A stretch of 64,000 nucleotides of DNA from Molanna angustata. Lineage: Eukaryota > Arthropoda > Insecta > Trichoptera > Molannidae. A model generated the notes under the pieces. It was given only the letters and a program-made list of their open reading frames with translations, did no database searches and was not told where the DNA came from. This document shows positions 11,245-22,890 of the stretch, piece by piece; within the stretch, counting starts at the first letter, position 1; the number at the start of each line of letters is the position of its first letter. The translations under genes and the position numbers were made by a program. Location: assembly GCA_963576475.1 (NCBI GenBank), contig OY754984.1, forward strand, positions 20,671,215 to 20,735,214, in the 5' to 3' direction.

Positions 11245-12174
11245 TCCAACTGTCGATTTGTTCAAAGAGAATTTATTTCTCTTAGCAGATCGACAAAGTT
11301 TCAATTCAAAATGGGCGAGATTTGTATAGCCAGGACTATATTTTTCATGGTTTTTTCAACTTTGAAGTCAAAAAACACCAACTTTGAGGATTCGCAGCAT
11401 ATATAATGTTCCATAGATGGATTTACTCAGAATACAGAGTAGAACATTTAGTGTGTCTGATGTGCGTGCGTGTGTCCTTTAAAACTTTTGATCCGCTTAA
11501 TTCACAAAGCTTAAAATTTCAAAAAGTATAGAAAATTTTAGACCTACAAAACTTTTATACTGAAATACTCGAATTATTGTTTCAGTCAGGGGTCAATCAA
11601 CTTTGAATTTTCGATTTATTTTTCCATATATATATAAAACCATAAAAGCTAAAACGCTGAAAATTGGTATGAATAAAGACTAATACAACAGTTTCTCAAA
11701 CATTTTTCATAAAGAATTTTTTTATGATAAATTTATGTGTTTAATTGCCTATATTTAATTTTTTTTTAAATATCGCAAAACGCCGAAACACTCCATCTAT
11801 ACAATTTAATTTTCTTAAAAAAAATTTACATTTGAGTAGTAAAACTCAAACTTTTTTAACATTATTTATAAAAATTGAATTTAGTGACGACAACGTTTCA
11901 TACAATTTGTATGGCAGTATATACTACACAATATTTACGGGGATTCTCAATAGTTTGATACTTAATCTCCACCAAAACATTATGCTGTTTTCATATTCTG
12001 GGTAGGAAAAAAGGACTGATCTCCAAAATATTCTATCCTGACATACATACCTTCATGTTTTGTATAGAAAACAAAATATTTTAAAATGTTTATTAATTTG
12101 TGTTACGTATTCTTCAATTATACATACCTACTATCGCTATCGATAGTTGGATCTCATGTGTTACATGCAACTAG
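11245..12174 (+). mobile_element. Non-autonomous Helitron, copy C
   Basis: This copy is on the plus strand. A precedes TCCAACTGTCGATTTG at 11245; the end is the hairpin CATGTGTTACATG, CAA, CTAG (12171-12174) and a host T. It is 930 bp. The CA tract is almost absent. Typical inner phrases (AAAGCTAAAACGCTGAAAATT) are shared with all copies. Confidence 0.88.
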
Positions 12175-12179
12175 TTTAA

Positions 12180-13135
12180 ACAGAATAATAGCTATACAAA
12201 ATGAAGTGAATATACAAATTGGAAAAAGCATATTGAGGAATGTTCCATAAAAATTCGAAAACTAATATATCTATTTTTACGTATTCGCAATGTTTTTAAA
12301 ATAGATGACCTTAAGTTCATCTATTATGCAGTTGCTCAATCTATACTATGTTATGGCATCATAGTTTGGGGAGGAACGTATAAAACCGCACTTAGTCCCA
12401 TTGAAATAGCCCAGAAGAGTATCATTCGAGTTATTAATAAAAACCTTTTAGATATCCATCTAATTCATTATTTTCTGAATTTGAAGTTTTAGATATTCGT
12501 CAGCTATACCTCAAGAAATTAATCATTTACTCACATAAGCTCAATATAACACAATGTACTCGAGTTGAAAATTCCTACAATATTAGACACAGACTTTTAC
12601 CCATCCCCAGAGCTCATACCACGTTTGCTCAAAAACATTTTGATTTTATTTTGCCTCGTATTTTAAACATATTTACAAAAGAATTGATTGGTTCTGAGAT
12701 ATATAATATAAAATCACTAAGTGCTATGAAAAATAAACTATCTTCTTGGATTCTCAACAAAGGTAGAATGAACATTGAAGATATATTTTTTAAAATTATG
12801 AAATGATTATAAAACCGTGATGCTTATATAATAATTTGTATTTTTGATTTTTTTGAAATGTTATAATTATATGTTAGACATAAATGGGTTACATAAGTAA
12901 AGACTGTGTCAGTTAAAATGAATGTATAGCTATTCCGACACAAGCACTGCTTAGTGGAATAGTTCTTATCCACTGGATGTTGGTACTGATAGATTGTATT
13001 CATTTTGTCAGTGCCAACATGTTAAACTAAATTGTCAATTTTTCAAATTTTTTTTGTTCTATGTTTCACTGTCGTATTGTTGTAATTTTTTTTGTATGGT
13101 TATTGTGGATTTAAATAAATAAATAAATAAATAAA
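12180..13135 (+). pseudogene. 5'-truncated LINE with RT C-terminus
   Basis: The plus-strand frame reads AVAQSILCYGIIVWGG and AQKSIIRVINKN, which is the region after the RT domain. It resembles the intact element at 62095-64000 (FAQSILQYGIIGWGAA). The frame breaks by shifts after about 12450. The 3' part has the LINE hairpin at 12928-12964 and an AAATAAATAAATAAA tail (13107-13145). It begins only six bases after Helitron C. Confidence 0.75.
12928..12964 (+). other. LINE 3' UTR stem-loop, copy 3
   Basis: AGCTATTCC pairs with GGAATAGTT (one G-T pair). The 19-base loop GACACAAGCACTGCTTAGT has the inner helix AAGC-ACT-GCTT. Confidence 0.75.
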
Positions 13136-13145
13136 ATAAATAAAA

Positions 13146-13218
13146 AAAATATTTATTTTTTCTTTTGTAATTCAAGTGTTGTTCATGTGTGTAAAAGGCA
13201 ATTTGCCGTAAATAAAAA
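13146..13218 (+). mobile_element. 3' tail of another LINE group
   Basis: ATGTGTGTAAAAGGCAATTTGCCG, with hairpin GGCA-ATT-TGCC at 13197-13207, then TAAATAAAAAAAA. The same context with GGTT-ATCA-AACC stands at the end of the LINE in Helitron E (43443-43454). Confidence 0.5.
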
Positions 13219-14454
13219 AAATAGTCAATATTTGAATAGACAATATAAAATTCATTCGTCAGTCTCAAATCTATTTTGAGTTGATAATACAACATACAAT
13301 AAGTAAATTGACAAATGATAACCGTACTCAGGAGTGCACAATATTTTTGACAAAAAGTCTCGAATTACTGACAATGACGTGATATTATGTATTATCATCT
13401 CAAAATTTTCCCTCTAAGACCTTCGTTTCGTTTTTAAAATGTCTTTTGTTGAAACGTCCATTATTGATAATAATAACACACGAATAATAATTCTCGACTT
13501 TTGATATCAGCGTGACATCAAAGATGCCCTGAAGCGACTGTTCTCTAATAGATGAGAAGCATTTTTCGTTTCGTGAAAAACATTTTCCTTGGCAATGGTC
13601 CCCTTTCACGGGGAGGTCTCCATTTATCCCTTCGGATCCTTTGATGCCCGGGACCTCCTTGTTCTTCTACCATCCACCCTGGGACCCGAGCGATAACATT
13701 ATGGGGAGGAAGTGACTTTCAGAAAACGTGTTTTGTATGCTTGACCTCGAAGAAATTAACACCACCCACCTTTCCGAACCTTTACAATGACTCACACGTG
13801 CACGATATCTGCCAGGTCTCAAAATATAATATTTCACTAACGTTTTACTGTATTTAGGGTTGGGATGTGAAGGTAAGAATAATTTCTAAGAAGTTTATCA
13901 CTAAAAATTAACCAATATTTAATAATACCAAACATTTTATATATAGACACGTTATATGAGAACTAAACGTTCTACAAAAATGGTGCAGTTTAAGAAATTC
14001 TTACAATATCATCAAGAAAGAGCACGGAATGACTGACTGCATTAGTGAGAAAGAGATATAACAAAAAAAAATATTTAAACACACACTTCAGGCGTATTTT
14101 CTCCCGTGTAATCACCTTATAATTTTTAGGCCCGTGACGACGTTTTATAAATATGCTGACTCGACATATGGGCAGCGTATTCCTTTCTCGTTTACTCAAA
14201 ATAAAAATAACTATCGACAAATCCATATAAATATATTAATAATGGAATAATAAATAAATATAATTTTTATAATAACAAATCAAGATACAATTCACAGGTA
14301 ATAATATTTTTACAAATTTTTCTTCGCAGCATTTTTTAATATGCAGCATTAAAATTTTCAAATTTTTAATATGCAGCATTAAAACATATGTCTGCTCAGT
14401 CCTTCACAGGTCTAATGAAATTTTTACATGTTTTCATCACACAATATGGTATTT
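13219..14454. other. Low-copy stretch with a GC-rich patch and a short direct repeat
   Basis: 13590-13790 is clearly richer in G+C than its surroundings (GGGACCTCC, GGGACCCGAGCG) but has no open frame I recognise. A direct repeat TTTTTAATATGCAGCATTAA occurs at 14333-14354 and 14364-14385. The frames on either strand are not convincing. Confidence 0.35.
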
Positions 14455-14752
14455 TTTTCCTGAATTCCTTCTAAATCCTTCCGTTACCTCCTTTTCCTCA
14501 TTGCTATGATCAGTGTTATTTTTATTATTCTTTTTTTTTAACTCTCTTTTCTTTTTTTTCTCTTTGTATTTTTTTCTAACTCCTTTATTTAATTTTTTTT
14601 ATCAATTTATTTCTCACTAAATAAGTGTTGTGCCAATTTGACTTAGAGACTTCACGTTGCTCGGGTTAGTTGGAAGAAATTACCTTATGGCAATAAACCT
14701 GCCTTTGTACACATGTACATAAATTATAAAAATAAATAAATAAATAAATATT
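14455..14752 (+). mobile_element. LINE 3' end, 5'-truncated (group with ATTGCC hairpin)
   Basis: Nearly the same sequence as 30720-31008: CACGTTGCTCGGGTT, the ATTACC-TTAT-GGCAAT element at 14680-14695, AAACCTGCCTTTGTACACATG and an AAATAAATAAAT tail. No coding remains. Confidence 0.75.
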
Positions 14753-15360
14753 TTGACAAGGACAATACGTCCGAACACTACAACAAAGTGCGGTAAGAAT
14801 TAAGTGAGGTATGTGCCTTACTCTTTGTTTACTGAATTTAAAGACAGGCAACGTATTTATTATTTTTATTTATAAGTAATTGAATATTACTGATAATTTG
14901 TCCAAATAAAAATTGTGAACAAATAGTGAATTTGTTTTTTCGCACTAGAGCTTGACATAGGCCACATCCTACTATTTTTATAGAACCGCCCCCAATACAA
15001 AAATCTTAGGAACAGTACCCCTCTTAAGCCAATTACAGTGCGACACCCGTTCTTTATCCTATTGAATTCAACGCCCTAAATGAAGACCTCAGCTTCAACA
15101 AGCAAACTTCGTATTTAATAAGATTTTTTTTAGGGATCACGTAAACCAACCGATGAGAGGTCATAAGACCTGAAAGTGTCCTGAGATATATGTAACAGTA
15201 AAAATATTCGATTTACATATTTAATAACCACACAGAATTTCGTACCAATGTACCAGGTTGGGTGAAACTACATCTGCAAGAGAGGCAGGTACATTGTTTT
15301 GCAAGACAAGACATATAGATAATATACAAACTAGCAATACATGAAAAGAATCGAATGGGT
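14753..15360. other. Low-copy stretch with a family B scrap
   Basis: 15135-15180 carries the diverged B block (GATCACGTAAACCAACCGAT). 14802-14836 shares GTGAGGTATG.GCCTTACT with 17770-17800. Nothing coding. Confidence 0.4.
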
Positions 15361-15617
15361 AATTTAGTCTAAGTCGATAAAGTAGAAAAAACACGCAGTA
15401 CACACAAACACACAGCACACACAAACACACAGCACACACAAACACACAGCACACACAAACACACAAACAGCACAGACAAACACACAAATACATTGCGATA
15501 AAACTTTCAGAATACAATCATGACACTAGTTGATAATCTGCAATAAAAAAATAGCCCAAAAAATTGCGAATTCATAACTCCCCATTATATCCCCTTGGGT
15601 TAGTGAGGAGTAAAAAT
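15361..15617 (+). mobile_element. Family A element, copy 1 (right part)
   Basis: It shares the order TTTAGTCTAAGTCGATAAAG, a CA-rich stretch, AAACTTTCAGAATACAATC, CACTAGTTGATAATCTG and a terminal hairpin (ACTCC...GGAGT) followed by TAAAAA with copies at 46119-47558, 51650-51752 and 52458-54412. No coding; the 98-codon minus frame is a shadow of the CA tract. Confidence 0.65.
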
Positions 15618-16149
15618 ATGTTTTATTAACATGAAGTTGGTTGTACGTAAGTGGATCCAAAATTAACTCGGGCTAAAAACACTATTCTCTCGTGTATAAT
15701 TAGAGTTTCGATCCAAACGGGCGGTGGGTTTGTTGCGTATTAATTTCTGAAAATTTGTTTGAATATTATCGGGTCGTCGAAGAAAGTGGACTAACATATT
15801 TGGGCCCAGCCGCGGTTCGCTTTGCATAACAAGTGTTGTTGTTACAGATCTTATCCCAAAACTAATCATACCACTGCTGGGTACATTCAAACTGAGCACA
15901 CCGTGTACAGTATGTGTACTTATGCTAAACACTTGTGTTTATTTTACCACTTGCCTATTTCGAATTCATAACGGGATATTTTCTTTTGTACGCCTCTCGA
16001 GATATGGAGTGCGGCGTATAAAAACGAGACCTCATTTTTAGACCTAATTTAAAAGGTCAAAACGATATTACTTCCACATTTATGTTTTTACTCCACCGCC
16101 ACCTGTTCTTCTTAGGGAGACTGAAATATCCACTTGCAACACTCACCTT
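15618..16149. other. Unassigned, contains an 89-codon frame
   Basis: A minus-strand frame at 15663-15932 is fairly complex in composition (ending FLRRPDNIQTNFQKL... to FSPS) but starts at GTG, has no recognisable domain and no clear splice context. It could be an exon or repeat remnant; I cannot tell which. Confidence 0.25.
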
Positions 16150-16931
16150 GAATGAACACACGAAGAGTCCGGACAACTCTAAAACCTCGCAGACACTGAA
16201 CCCATAGGCCCGAATGCAGAGTCCGACCTAAATACTAAATTCTAAATACTAACCATGTTTTCATTGCACAGTCGTTCAATAAAGCTAGGAGATCACGTGG
16301 CTTCCTAACTTAAGGATGCTACGAAGTTTTTGTATGAGAATTGCATATCAGAGACATATCTAAATACTTAGTGCACTGTCAAAAAGTAAGATTGACTGCG
16401 AGGAACCTTACGAGTGGTTTAATACTAAAATACGAGATGTTTTCGATGGATGATGATTTTAGCGACTTCGTCAAGTAGGTATTTAGTATTTTTTTTCAAA
16501 TTAAATAGAGTATTCAGCGTTCTATACGAGATGCCGAGAATTCGCCGGAATTTTAGAAAAATCGTGACATCGATCTGTCGGTGCTAGCTTGGATATGTGT
16601 TTGTGGTGTTATGACAAAAACATTTTAAACCTCAGTATAAACTCATAGAAAACTATCTGTCTCTTTTCTTCGTACACTATAATGTGAAATTCGACGCCAT
16701 CGACCATAAGTTTGACATAGTATTTAGTTAGTGATTTCTCTGCAACGCAATTGCTAACTTAAGAATACTAAATACTCCAGTGAGGTTGGGAGTTAGTATT
16801 TCGTTACCTAGGACTATGCGTTTAGATCTTAGTGACAAAGAGTGCTGGTTATGAGAAAATAAAAGTAAAACTCTAAAAGAACACACTAAGAGACCGGACA
16901 AATCTAAAACCTTGCAGACAGTGAACTCATA
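16150..16931. repeat. Locally repeated modules
   Basis: A block of about 60 bases (CACGAAGAGTCCGGACAA, then CTCGCAGACACTGAAC) at 16153-16212 recurs diverged at 16880-16931. Between them, 16208-16333 is an inverted relative of 21238-21367. The arrangement suggests an old element with duplicated ends. Confidence 0.5.
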
Positions 16932-18060
16932 GTGACAGCGCTGTTATAAGGAAACAGATGGCACAAAAAATGAAGATAAGAGTGCACCATATTATTGCAA
17001 GAAGATCTTGAAAGCTCTGAATTTGCTTTTTGTGGCTACGAGGTCCGCATGTCCAATAATAGGTTCAAAATAATTCTTTCGAACATCGTTGTTGAGTTTT
17101 CGCCAGAAGTGTATTTTCCACAGATTGGTTATATTGGTCATCTGAAGAATATATATAAAGATATTTATATTTATTCCAAGAAGAGAACATTAATCATGTG
17201 GACGGGTTCAAGGAATAAGATTTAGAATATGGTTAGGAAACTGGGAATCGGGAAATGAACTGGAAGGAAGAAATATAATAGTTTCCCTAACCGATGCTTG
17301 TAGTCGTATTAAGAATATGCTTTAGTGCATGAAGAGACAGATTAAATAAATCGGATTGGCTGCTCAGATATTGTAGCTGTTACAAAAGTGGATCATAAAA
17401 CTGTTCGTATTTTGTTCTTGACAAAGGTGTGTAAAATTATGAATAGGAATGTGACAATTCGGCACCCCTGTTGGCCCAATAACAATAATAAACTCTGCGT
17501 ACGGGATTTTTGCTCTCTTATTACAAGTTTAATTTTGGCGAAACAATTTTTTTTCTTTCACTCTACAAATAACGATATCAAAGAAAGCGGGTAAAGAGAA
17601 AAGTAGTGATGGGCTTAGTCGGTCTTGACAACACAGAGATCACTTTCAGCACTGAGAACAATTTCAAAATGACCCAAACAACGCAAATCTTCAAGTATAC
17701 ATATGCGGGACAATAGCAACAAATGATTTTTTTTTTCAAAACAACAGCTAGATATTGTCAAAAAATAGTGAGGTATGCGCCTTACTTTTTGTTTTTTTGT
17801 AACCTTTAAGCAACAATTACTATTTATTGCATTTAAAATATATACGACATCCTGTAAGTAACTTAACAATGTTTCCACATATTGGTAGTATTATCACAAT
17901 TAATAACTATTATATCTTAAATTGGATGCTTTACAAGTATTTACTACGAGTAACACGTTCACATCTTTAATCTATAGGTACAGTGTCCGTACAGATTGGT
18001 CTTGACCTTATACATTTTTCCAAATAATTTACTACATTAGCGATAAAAAGTATACGCGAC
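16932..18060. other. AT-rich stretch with nothing recognised
   Basis: Several frames of 60-90 codons on both strands have no recognisable domain. 17770-17800 is a short relative of 14802-14836. Confidence 0.35.
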
Positions 18061-18079
18061 TACCTAGTACGCACAAAGC

Positions 18080-19016
18080 GTGTATAATTTCTGGGAATTA
18101 ATTTTCTTTTGTGTTCTGAAACTGCGTGCTGGAGTGCATTCACAATGAACGCTGAGTGGACTTAGTGACGCTCCAAGCCGTTCAGAATGACCGGAAACAG
18201 ACGCTCTAAAGACACTCGGTCGCGTTTGAACGTCGAATGTACGCTCCAAACGCTCTGTATAATCGTCGGGTGAAAAACGCTCTGTTGTAGTTTTTTTAAT
18301 TTTTTTTATTGAGTAACATAATATGAACAGACACATAGTACAAAGATTTAAATTAATACAGTTTTTTTTTCAATAGGTACTGTCCCAATAAAGTTAAAAA
18401 CTTGTGCTTGGGACAAAAGTATCTGGTAATGGTGGTGGTATCTGATAACTTCTATTTTATCTGTAGAAACATGACTTCTATACCTATATTTGTTTCTGTG
18501 ATGTCGATTGTTTCAGTTGACATTATATCTAATGACAATATGCATTCACAAAGAGGTTAATTTAAGAAAAATATTATTCAAAAGTTTCCAATTAGAGGTC
18601 AGAGAGCATTATTTATTCCACTGCCCAATTGTTGTGTTTCGATGATTTTTTTTTATACAAGAATTTCCTTGATAAACAAGTACCTACATATAAAATATAC
18701 ATTTTCCTACATTACCAAAATTTAGCATAAATGCTTGTGCTTTAGTTGTACGAAATCGGTCGAGGTAGGATTCGAACTCTCGACCACTGGATTATTAGTC
18801 TAGCGCGCTAACCACTCTGTCATCGACCCATCTAAATATAACTCAAAAAGACACGTGTATGATAAATAACATTAGAAATTTAAAACGCCCGATGCTGCAT
18901 TCAGATTAAAACGCCGCTCGAAAGCGTTCAGTGAGATTGGTGTGAAAAAGTACATAATCTGCAACTTCAAGTACATCTGACACTCTTCGTCGAGTGTTCT
19001 ATCTGAACGCAGCCCT
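18080..19016. mobile_element. Possible hAT-like remnant
   Basis: Both outer parts are rich in the same motifs (GAACGCTGAG, AACGCTCTG, GCGTTCAG, CTGAACGCAG) in opposite orientations. The right end read inward starts CAGGGCTGCGTTCAGA. Such motif-rich ends fit a DNA transposon. A SINE lies inside. No transposase frame and no certain ends. Confidence 0.25.
18724..18832 (-). mobile_element. tRNA-derived SINE, copy 1
   Basis: Minus strand: GGGTCGATGACAGAGTGGTTAG.. head with A box, anticodon-like CTAATAA loop, B box GAGTTCGAATCC and CTCGACCGATTTCGT, followed by a short AGCACAAGCATTTATG body. The tail is lost. Same family as 20283-20388, 53927-54112 and 57541-57740. Confidence 0.8.
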
Positions 19017-19032
19017 GGCATTGTATACTCTC

Positions 19033-19389
19033 TTAAGTTGCGTCAGCGTCAGCGTCAACGTTGACTCTGGCTTGTCTTGTAATTTGCGTTAACGCAAATC
19101 CTTTACCGTATCGATGTTTGTTTTCGCAAGTCCTCGCCAAGTTGTCGAAGCGAGATATTTCGAGTCTTTTACGGACCGAAGACTGCCTCTCGCACACCCT
19201 TATTGGAGATTCTTTCTCGCCCTCCGATTCCCAACAATTATTATTGCTGAATTCATCAAATTCATGCGGCCGACCAGATACGCTGAATCGGCTGAAGCGA
19301 TCGTGGAATGATAAAAGCCACCACCCGACTGAGAGATAAGGGTCTCTAAATTGTTGGAAAATGAAAAATGAAATTTGCTGAATCTTCAT
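19033..19389 (-). CDS. Unrecognised 118-codon ATG frame
   Basis: This is one of few sizeable frames that start at a real ATG (19387-19389), end at TAA and are not built from a repeat seen elsewhere in the window. The product is charged and polar (EGEKESPIRVCERQSSVRKR) and ends NVDADADAT because of a GTCAGC repeat. I see no domain, signal peptide or homologue. G+C is higher than in neighbours. It may be an exon, a transposon remnant or chance; chance cannot be ruled out. Confidence 0.2.
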   Translation of the reverse strand: MKIQQISFFIFQQFRDPYLSVGWWLLSFHDRFSRFSVSGRPHEFDEFSNNNCWESEGEKESPIRVCERQSSVRKRLEISRFDNLARTCENKHRYGKGFALTQITRQARVNVDADADAT

Positions 19390-19671
19390 TAGATTAGTCT
19401 TAAGTAAAAGAGATTACCCACCATCACGAGAACGAACTCAAGGGACGCTCTTAACCGCGAATTTTTTTTTTCACATTTTAAATGGACGGCTGAGACAAAT
19501 GATATCATATTTGATACAAAAATAATATTAAGTTGAGTTTCTCTGTTTGTGGTAGGCAAATAGAACCGAATGCCACAGTTAGTCATGTTGTAAATTATTT
19601 TTCGCTCAATTCTTTTAAATATTTTCTTAAGAGTGAATTTGTTGTTACAAGTACCTACATATAATAGGTAC

Positions 19672-20266
19672 ATTATGCATACATACATACCATCACGCCA
19701 TGCCTTTAGGGGGTAGGCGGAGTATACCAAACGCCACATATTTCTATCTTGACACACATTCATCGCCTCGTCAACATTCATACATCGTCTTATACATGTT
19801 CGTCTGTTGTTCACGCTTCTAACATTTCCGTTTTTCAAAATACTTGTCACATGGTCGTACCATCCCTTTCTTGGGCGTCCCCGACCTCTCGTTCCATTCC
19901 TGTCCGCAATGCATATTTTCTTCGTGATGCGTTCCTCATTCATTCTCCCCATGTGGCCAAACCATCTCAATATGTTCACTTTCATTCTGTTAATGACATC
20001 TTTCTTCATCTTACATTCTTTCATTGTGTCATCATTTCTGACCCTGTCATGCATCGTTCGATTACAGATTCTATTAAGCGATCTCATTTCAACTGCATTT
20101 ATTCTACTTTCGTGCGACTTCTTCCATGTCCAGGTTTCACTTGCATACGTCAAGGTTGGTACTAAGATAGCGTTAGGAATGGCAACCTTAGCATCCTTTG
20201 ACATGTTGCGATCATACGTATATATACATACATATACTTTAGTATCCTTTGACATGCTGCGATCAT
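19672..20266 (-). pseudogene. LINE C-terminal fragment (endonuclease-RT type)
   Basis: The minus frame reads LTYASETWTWKK, MRSLNRICNRT, NILRWFGHMGRMNEERITKK, GRGRPRKGW and NRRTCIRRCMNVDEAM, then DRNMWRLVYSAYP: the C-terminal region downstream of RT in a widespread insect LINE type. The RT domain itself is missing. It is open for over 200 codons, so it is less decayed than its relatives at 33255-33605 and 37855-38560. The upstream start at 20255 is not an ATG. A short duplication (CCTTTGACATG..GCGATCATA) lies at 20191-20217 and 20236-20266. Confidence 0.75.
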
Positions 20267-20282
20267 ATAATTCCCTTAATTA

Positions 20283-20388
20283 AGCATAAACGCTTGTGCT
20301 ATAGGTGAACGAAATAGGTCGAGGCAGAATTCGAACTCGCGATCATTGGATTACTAACCCAGTACACTAACCGTTCTGCTACCACCCA
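20283..20388 (-). mobile_element. tRNA-derived SINE, copy 2
   Basis: Head with CAGAACGGTTAGTG, a GGGTTAGTAATCC anticodon arm, B box GAGTTCGAATTC and CCTCGACC, then ATTTCGTTCACCTATAGCAC. The tail is missing. It sits 16 bp from the LINE fragment at 19672-20266. Confidence 0.75.
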
Positions 20389-20519
20389 TATATATTTATT
20401 TGAATGAATATGGATAAATACATATTTTTTACATTATATTTCATAATTTTAAACGAGGAGAGTTAAATTATCAATTCATTTATTGAAAAGTTTTATTGAT
20501 AAAATTCTAATTGCGTAAT

Positions 20520-20757
20520 AATAAATAATAATAAGTTATTTGTATAGCGCCGTTTAATGATTCGAGATCATACCAAGGGCGCTGATATTTTAATGTTGTG
20601 TTGCTCTCTGAAAAAATGCTGTTTTTAGTCCTTTAGTGAAAGTGCTCTTGCTTTGAGCACTGCGGACATATAGAGGCAGTGAATTCCATTTAATAGGACC
20701 ACTCACACTAAAGCATCGGTCATAGTAAGCAGCTTTTTTTGATTCTGTAAGCAATAT
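20520..20757 (-). pseudogene. CR1/Jockey-like LINE C-terminus
   Basis: The minus frame reads KKAAYYDRCFSVSGPIKWNS, LPLYVRSAQSKSTFTKGLKT, AFFQRA, then a stop: the terminal WNSLP...F...LK motif of many non-LTR elements. The following CAGCGCCCTTGG and AAACGGCGCTATACAAAT match 51505-51555, so both belong to one family. Confidence 0.7.
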
Positions 20758-20777
20758 TTTAAAATGAATAATTTATC

Positions 20778-20850
20778 CTTGGGCTGGAAATCGAATCCAG
20801 AACGCCAGCATAAAAGTCAAATGTCTCACCATCGTGCCACGGCGGGCCAT
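20778..20850 (-). mobile_element. tRNA-like SINE remnant (second SINE family)
   Basis: Minus strand: CCCGCCGTGGCACGATGGTG (A-box-like) and CTGGATTCGATTTCCAGC (B-box-like). Similar heads with the GGATTCGATCCC box are at 41255-41290 and 49220-49250. Confidence 0.5.
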
Positions 20851-20911
20851 TTAACTAGTCTAATATTATTATTTTGAAATTAACTAATAAAATAGAAAAC
20901 AGTGTTGCGTG

Positions 20912-21235
20912 CTAGTTGCATGTAACACATGAGTTCCAATTGTCGATGTCGATAGTATAATATGTATAATGTAAGAATACGTAAAAATCCATGTACGTTA
21001 TAAATAGAAATGAATAAAAGAACTTAACTATAAACCTTAAATCAAAATTATTGAATATATTGAAATATTTTGTTTTCGTATACGTGTTGTTTTCGTATAC
21101 ATTTTCGTAGTCATGTATGTCAGGTTTTACCTATCCGGGATAGGAAAAGAAACTGACCTCCACACTATCCTACGTTGACACAATTTTTTTGTAGGAATAG
21201 ATATACATATTATATCTAAAAATATTCAATAATTT
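20912..21235 (-). mobile_element. Helitron, copy D, truncated and rearranged
   Basis: CTAGTTGCATGTAACACATG at 20912-20931 is the 3' end of the family. After about 200 bp the block that is AGGATAGTATGGAGG in other copies appears inverted (CCTCCACACTATCCTAC at 21158-21174). The 5' half of the element is missing. Confidence 0.75.
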
Positions 21236-21237
21236 GG

Positions 21238-21367
21238 TAGCTAACTTCGTAGCATCTTTAAGTTATGAAGCCACGTGATCTCCTAACTTGAGAGAGCGAC
21301 TGTGCAATGAAAACATTGTTGGTATTTAGAATTTAGTATTTAGGTCGGACTCTGCATTTGGGTCTAT
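21238..21367 (-). repeat. Inverted relative of 16208-16333
   Basis: Both share GAGTCCGACCTAAATACTAA, TTTTCATTGCACAGTCG and GAGATCACGTGGCTTC, then ATGCTACGAAG, in the same order but opposite orientation. Boundaries unknown. Confidence 0.7.
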
Positions 21368-22489
21368 CCTTCTGAAGACTTCATAATGTATTTGACGGTT
21401 TTTATATCATGTTTTCAGTTACTTAGTCGATTAAGATATATGCCCTCTTAAAGTTCTTATGGGTATGAACATGAACACACTTGTAATTATTGTATAGATT
21501 TTCCATCAATTTTATCTTATAGTTTGTTTTATCAAAAGATAAACATCCGTCAATTTCACTAACTATTGCGTTATCTCTTCCAAAAGACAACATCATGGTG
21601 ATCGCTTCCATTAAAATTTTCAAGTAAAGAGCTAAAACTCTCTCATCCCTTAATCCTTAATCTAATTTAATCCACTCTAATCTGTCGCCTCTCTCTCTTT
21701 GCCTCTCTTGACACTCTCAAACTAAACTCTAATGAAATTTTATCACTACAAACAATATTGTCGTGGCGAATAGCTCTAAGAGCGTCTTTTATAGTCAAAA
21801 GGCTTGTTTTGGATTGAAAAAATCTGGATTATTGGATGTTCTCATCAGATTTCTGCTCAGTGCACGGATATTTTAAAACAACCCCCTTTCAGAATTATTT
21901 GAATGTAAAATATCAATACAAACACACGTCAGACGTTGAAAATAACTCGAGAGAAAGTATTGAGCAGTACACAACAATTCCTCAACGTTCCACTCACTAA
22001 TAAATGTTTCAAAGCTACCTGGCTTTATAGGTCTGAAAAATAATTATCTATGGCATGGTCGAGGAAAAAGTATTATTTGCCCAAAGAATCCCTGATGTTT
22101 GTCTGTGATTGAAGACAACATAGCAGTGTGGGAAGTAAAAATGGATAAATATCTTGTATTAAAGCAGTTAATGTAAGTACAGGTACTTATATTGAAGTGA
22201 CGCTTGATAGAATAGGAAATATATTGCTCCACTGGACACCCTATACCATAATTCAGTTGTTTTCAACTCGTGATACCCTTTAGTTATTTCAAGGCAAACC
22301 TCAACGTTCATTATAGAAAAAAAACACTAACGCCCGCGCCGCTCAGAATTCGCCATTGTTGCGATGCCTTACCACATATAATAATTTAGAATGGATCAGG
22401 TCCATTCACATATTCTATATGTCCAGGAGCCTTTTCAGGAGCCACATTAGACAGGAATAATTCATTGTTTTGTTACCAGCATTGTTATA
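21368..22489. other. AT-rich stretch with nothing recognised
   Basis: There is a pyrimidine-rich segment at 21640-21720 with repeated TCTAAT/CTCTC words. No frame or repeat I can assign. Confidence 0.35.
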
Positions 22490-22725
22490 AGATTAAGCAT
22501 GCTGAGATGGGCCGGGCATGTTCAGAGAATGCCATCATCGCAGCTACCAAAAAGAGTCTTAGAGGGGCACCCATGTGGCAAAAGAAAGGTCGGGATACCG
22601 AGGCTGTGATAGGAAGACGATATTGTGAGGGTCCCAGCTTCTGATTGTGCCAAACTGGAAGGTCGCAGCAAGTTACAGGAGAGGTTAAAGGAGGAAGTTG
22701 CTAGAAGATATGGACAGTAGAGCCT
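22490..22725 (+). pseudogene. LINE C-terminal fragment (endonuclease-RT type)
   Basis: The plus frame reads LSMLRWAGHVQRMPSSQLPK, then RVLEGHPCGKRK, with a stop after PRL. RWxGHVxRM is the diagnostic motif. It ends near VARRYGQ. Broken and short. Confidence 0.65.
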
Positions 22726-22890
22726 TTGAAGTAGAAGGTTACCAGCAGTGAGTATAATATGAAATCAAAGGTGGGATGATTAAGTAAAAATTTCTCATGT
22801 TATTCTTACTCATGTTTAAAATGTTACAAATCTTGTCTATGGCGCAGATATGCAATTTCTGCTTTCCAACCCATGACGTCGAAACATGTG

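Noticed and set aside
15221..15517. 98-codon cysteine/valine-rich frame
   Set aside because: A translation of the ACACACAAACACACAGC microsatellite within family A.
19749..20283. Plus-strand frames of 138 and 158 codons
   Set aside because: They are antisense shadows of the LINE C-terminal frame on the minus strand. The same applies to 33124-33618, 38134-38647 and 39469-39765.
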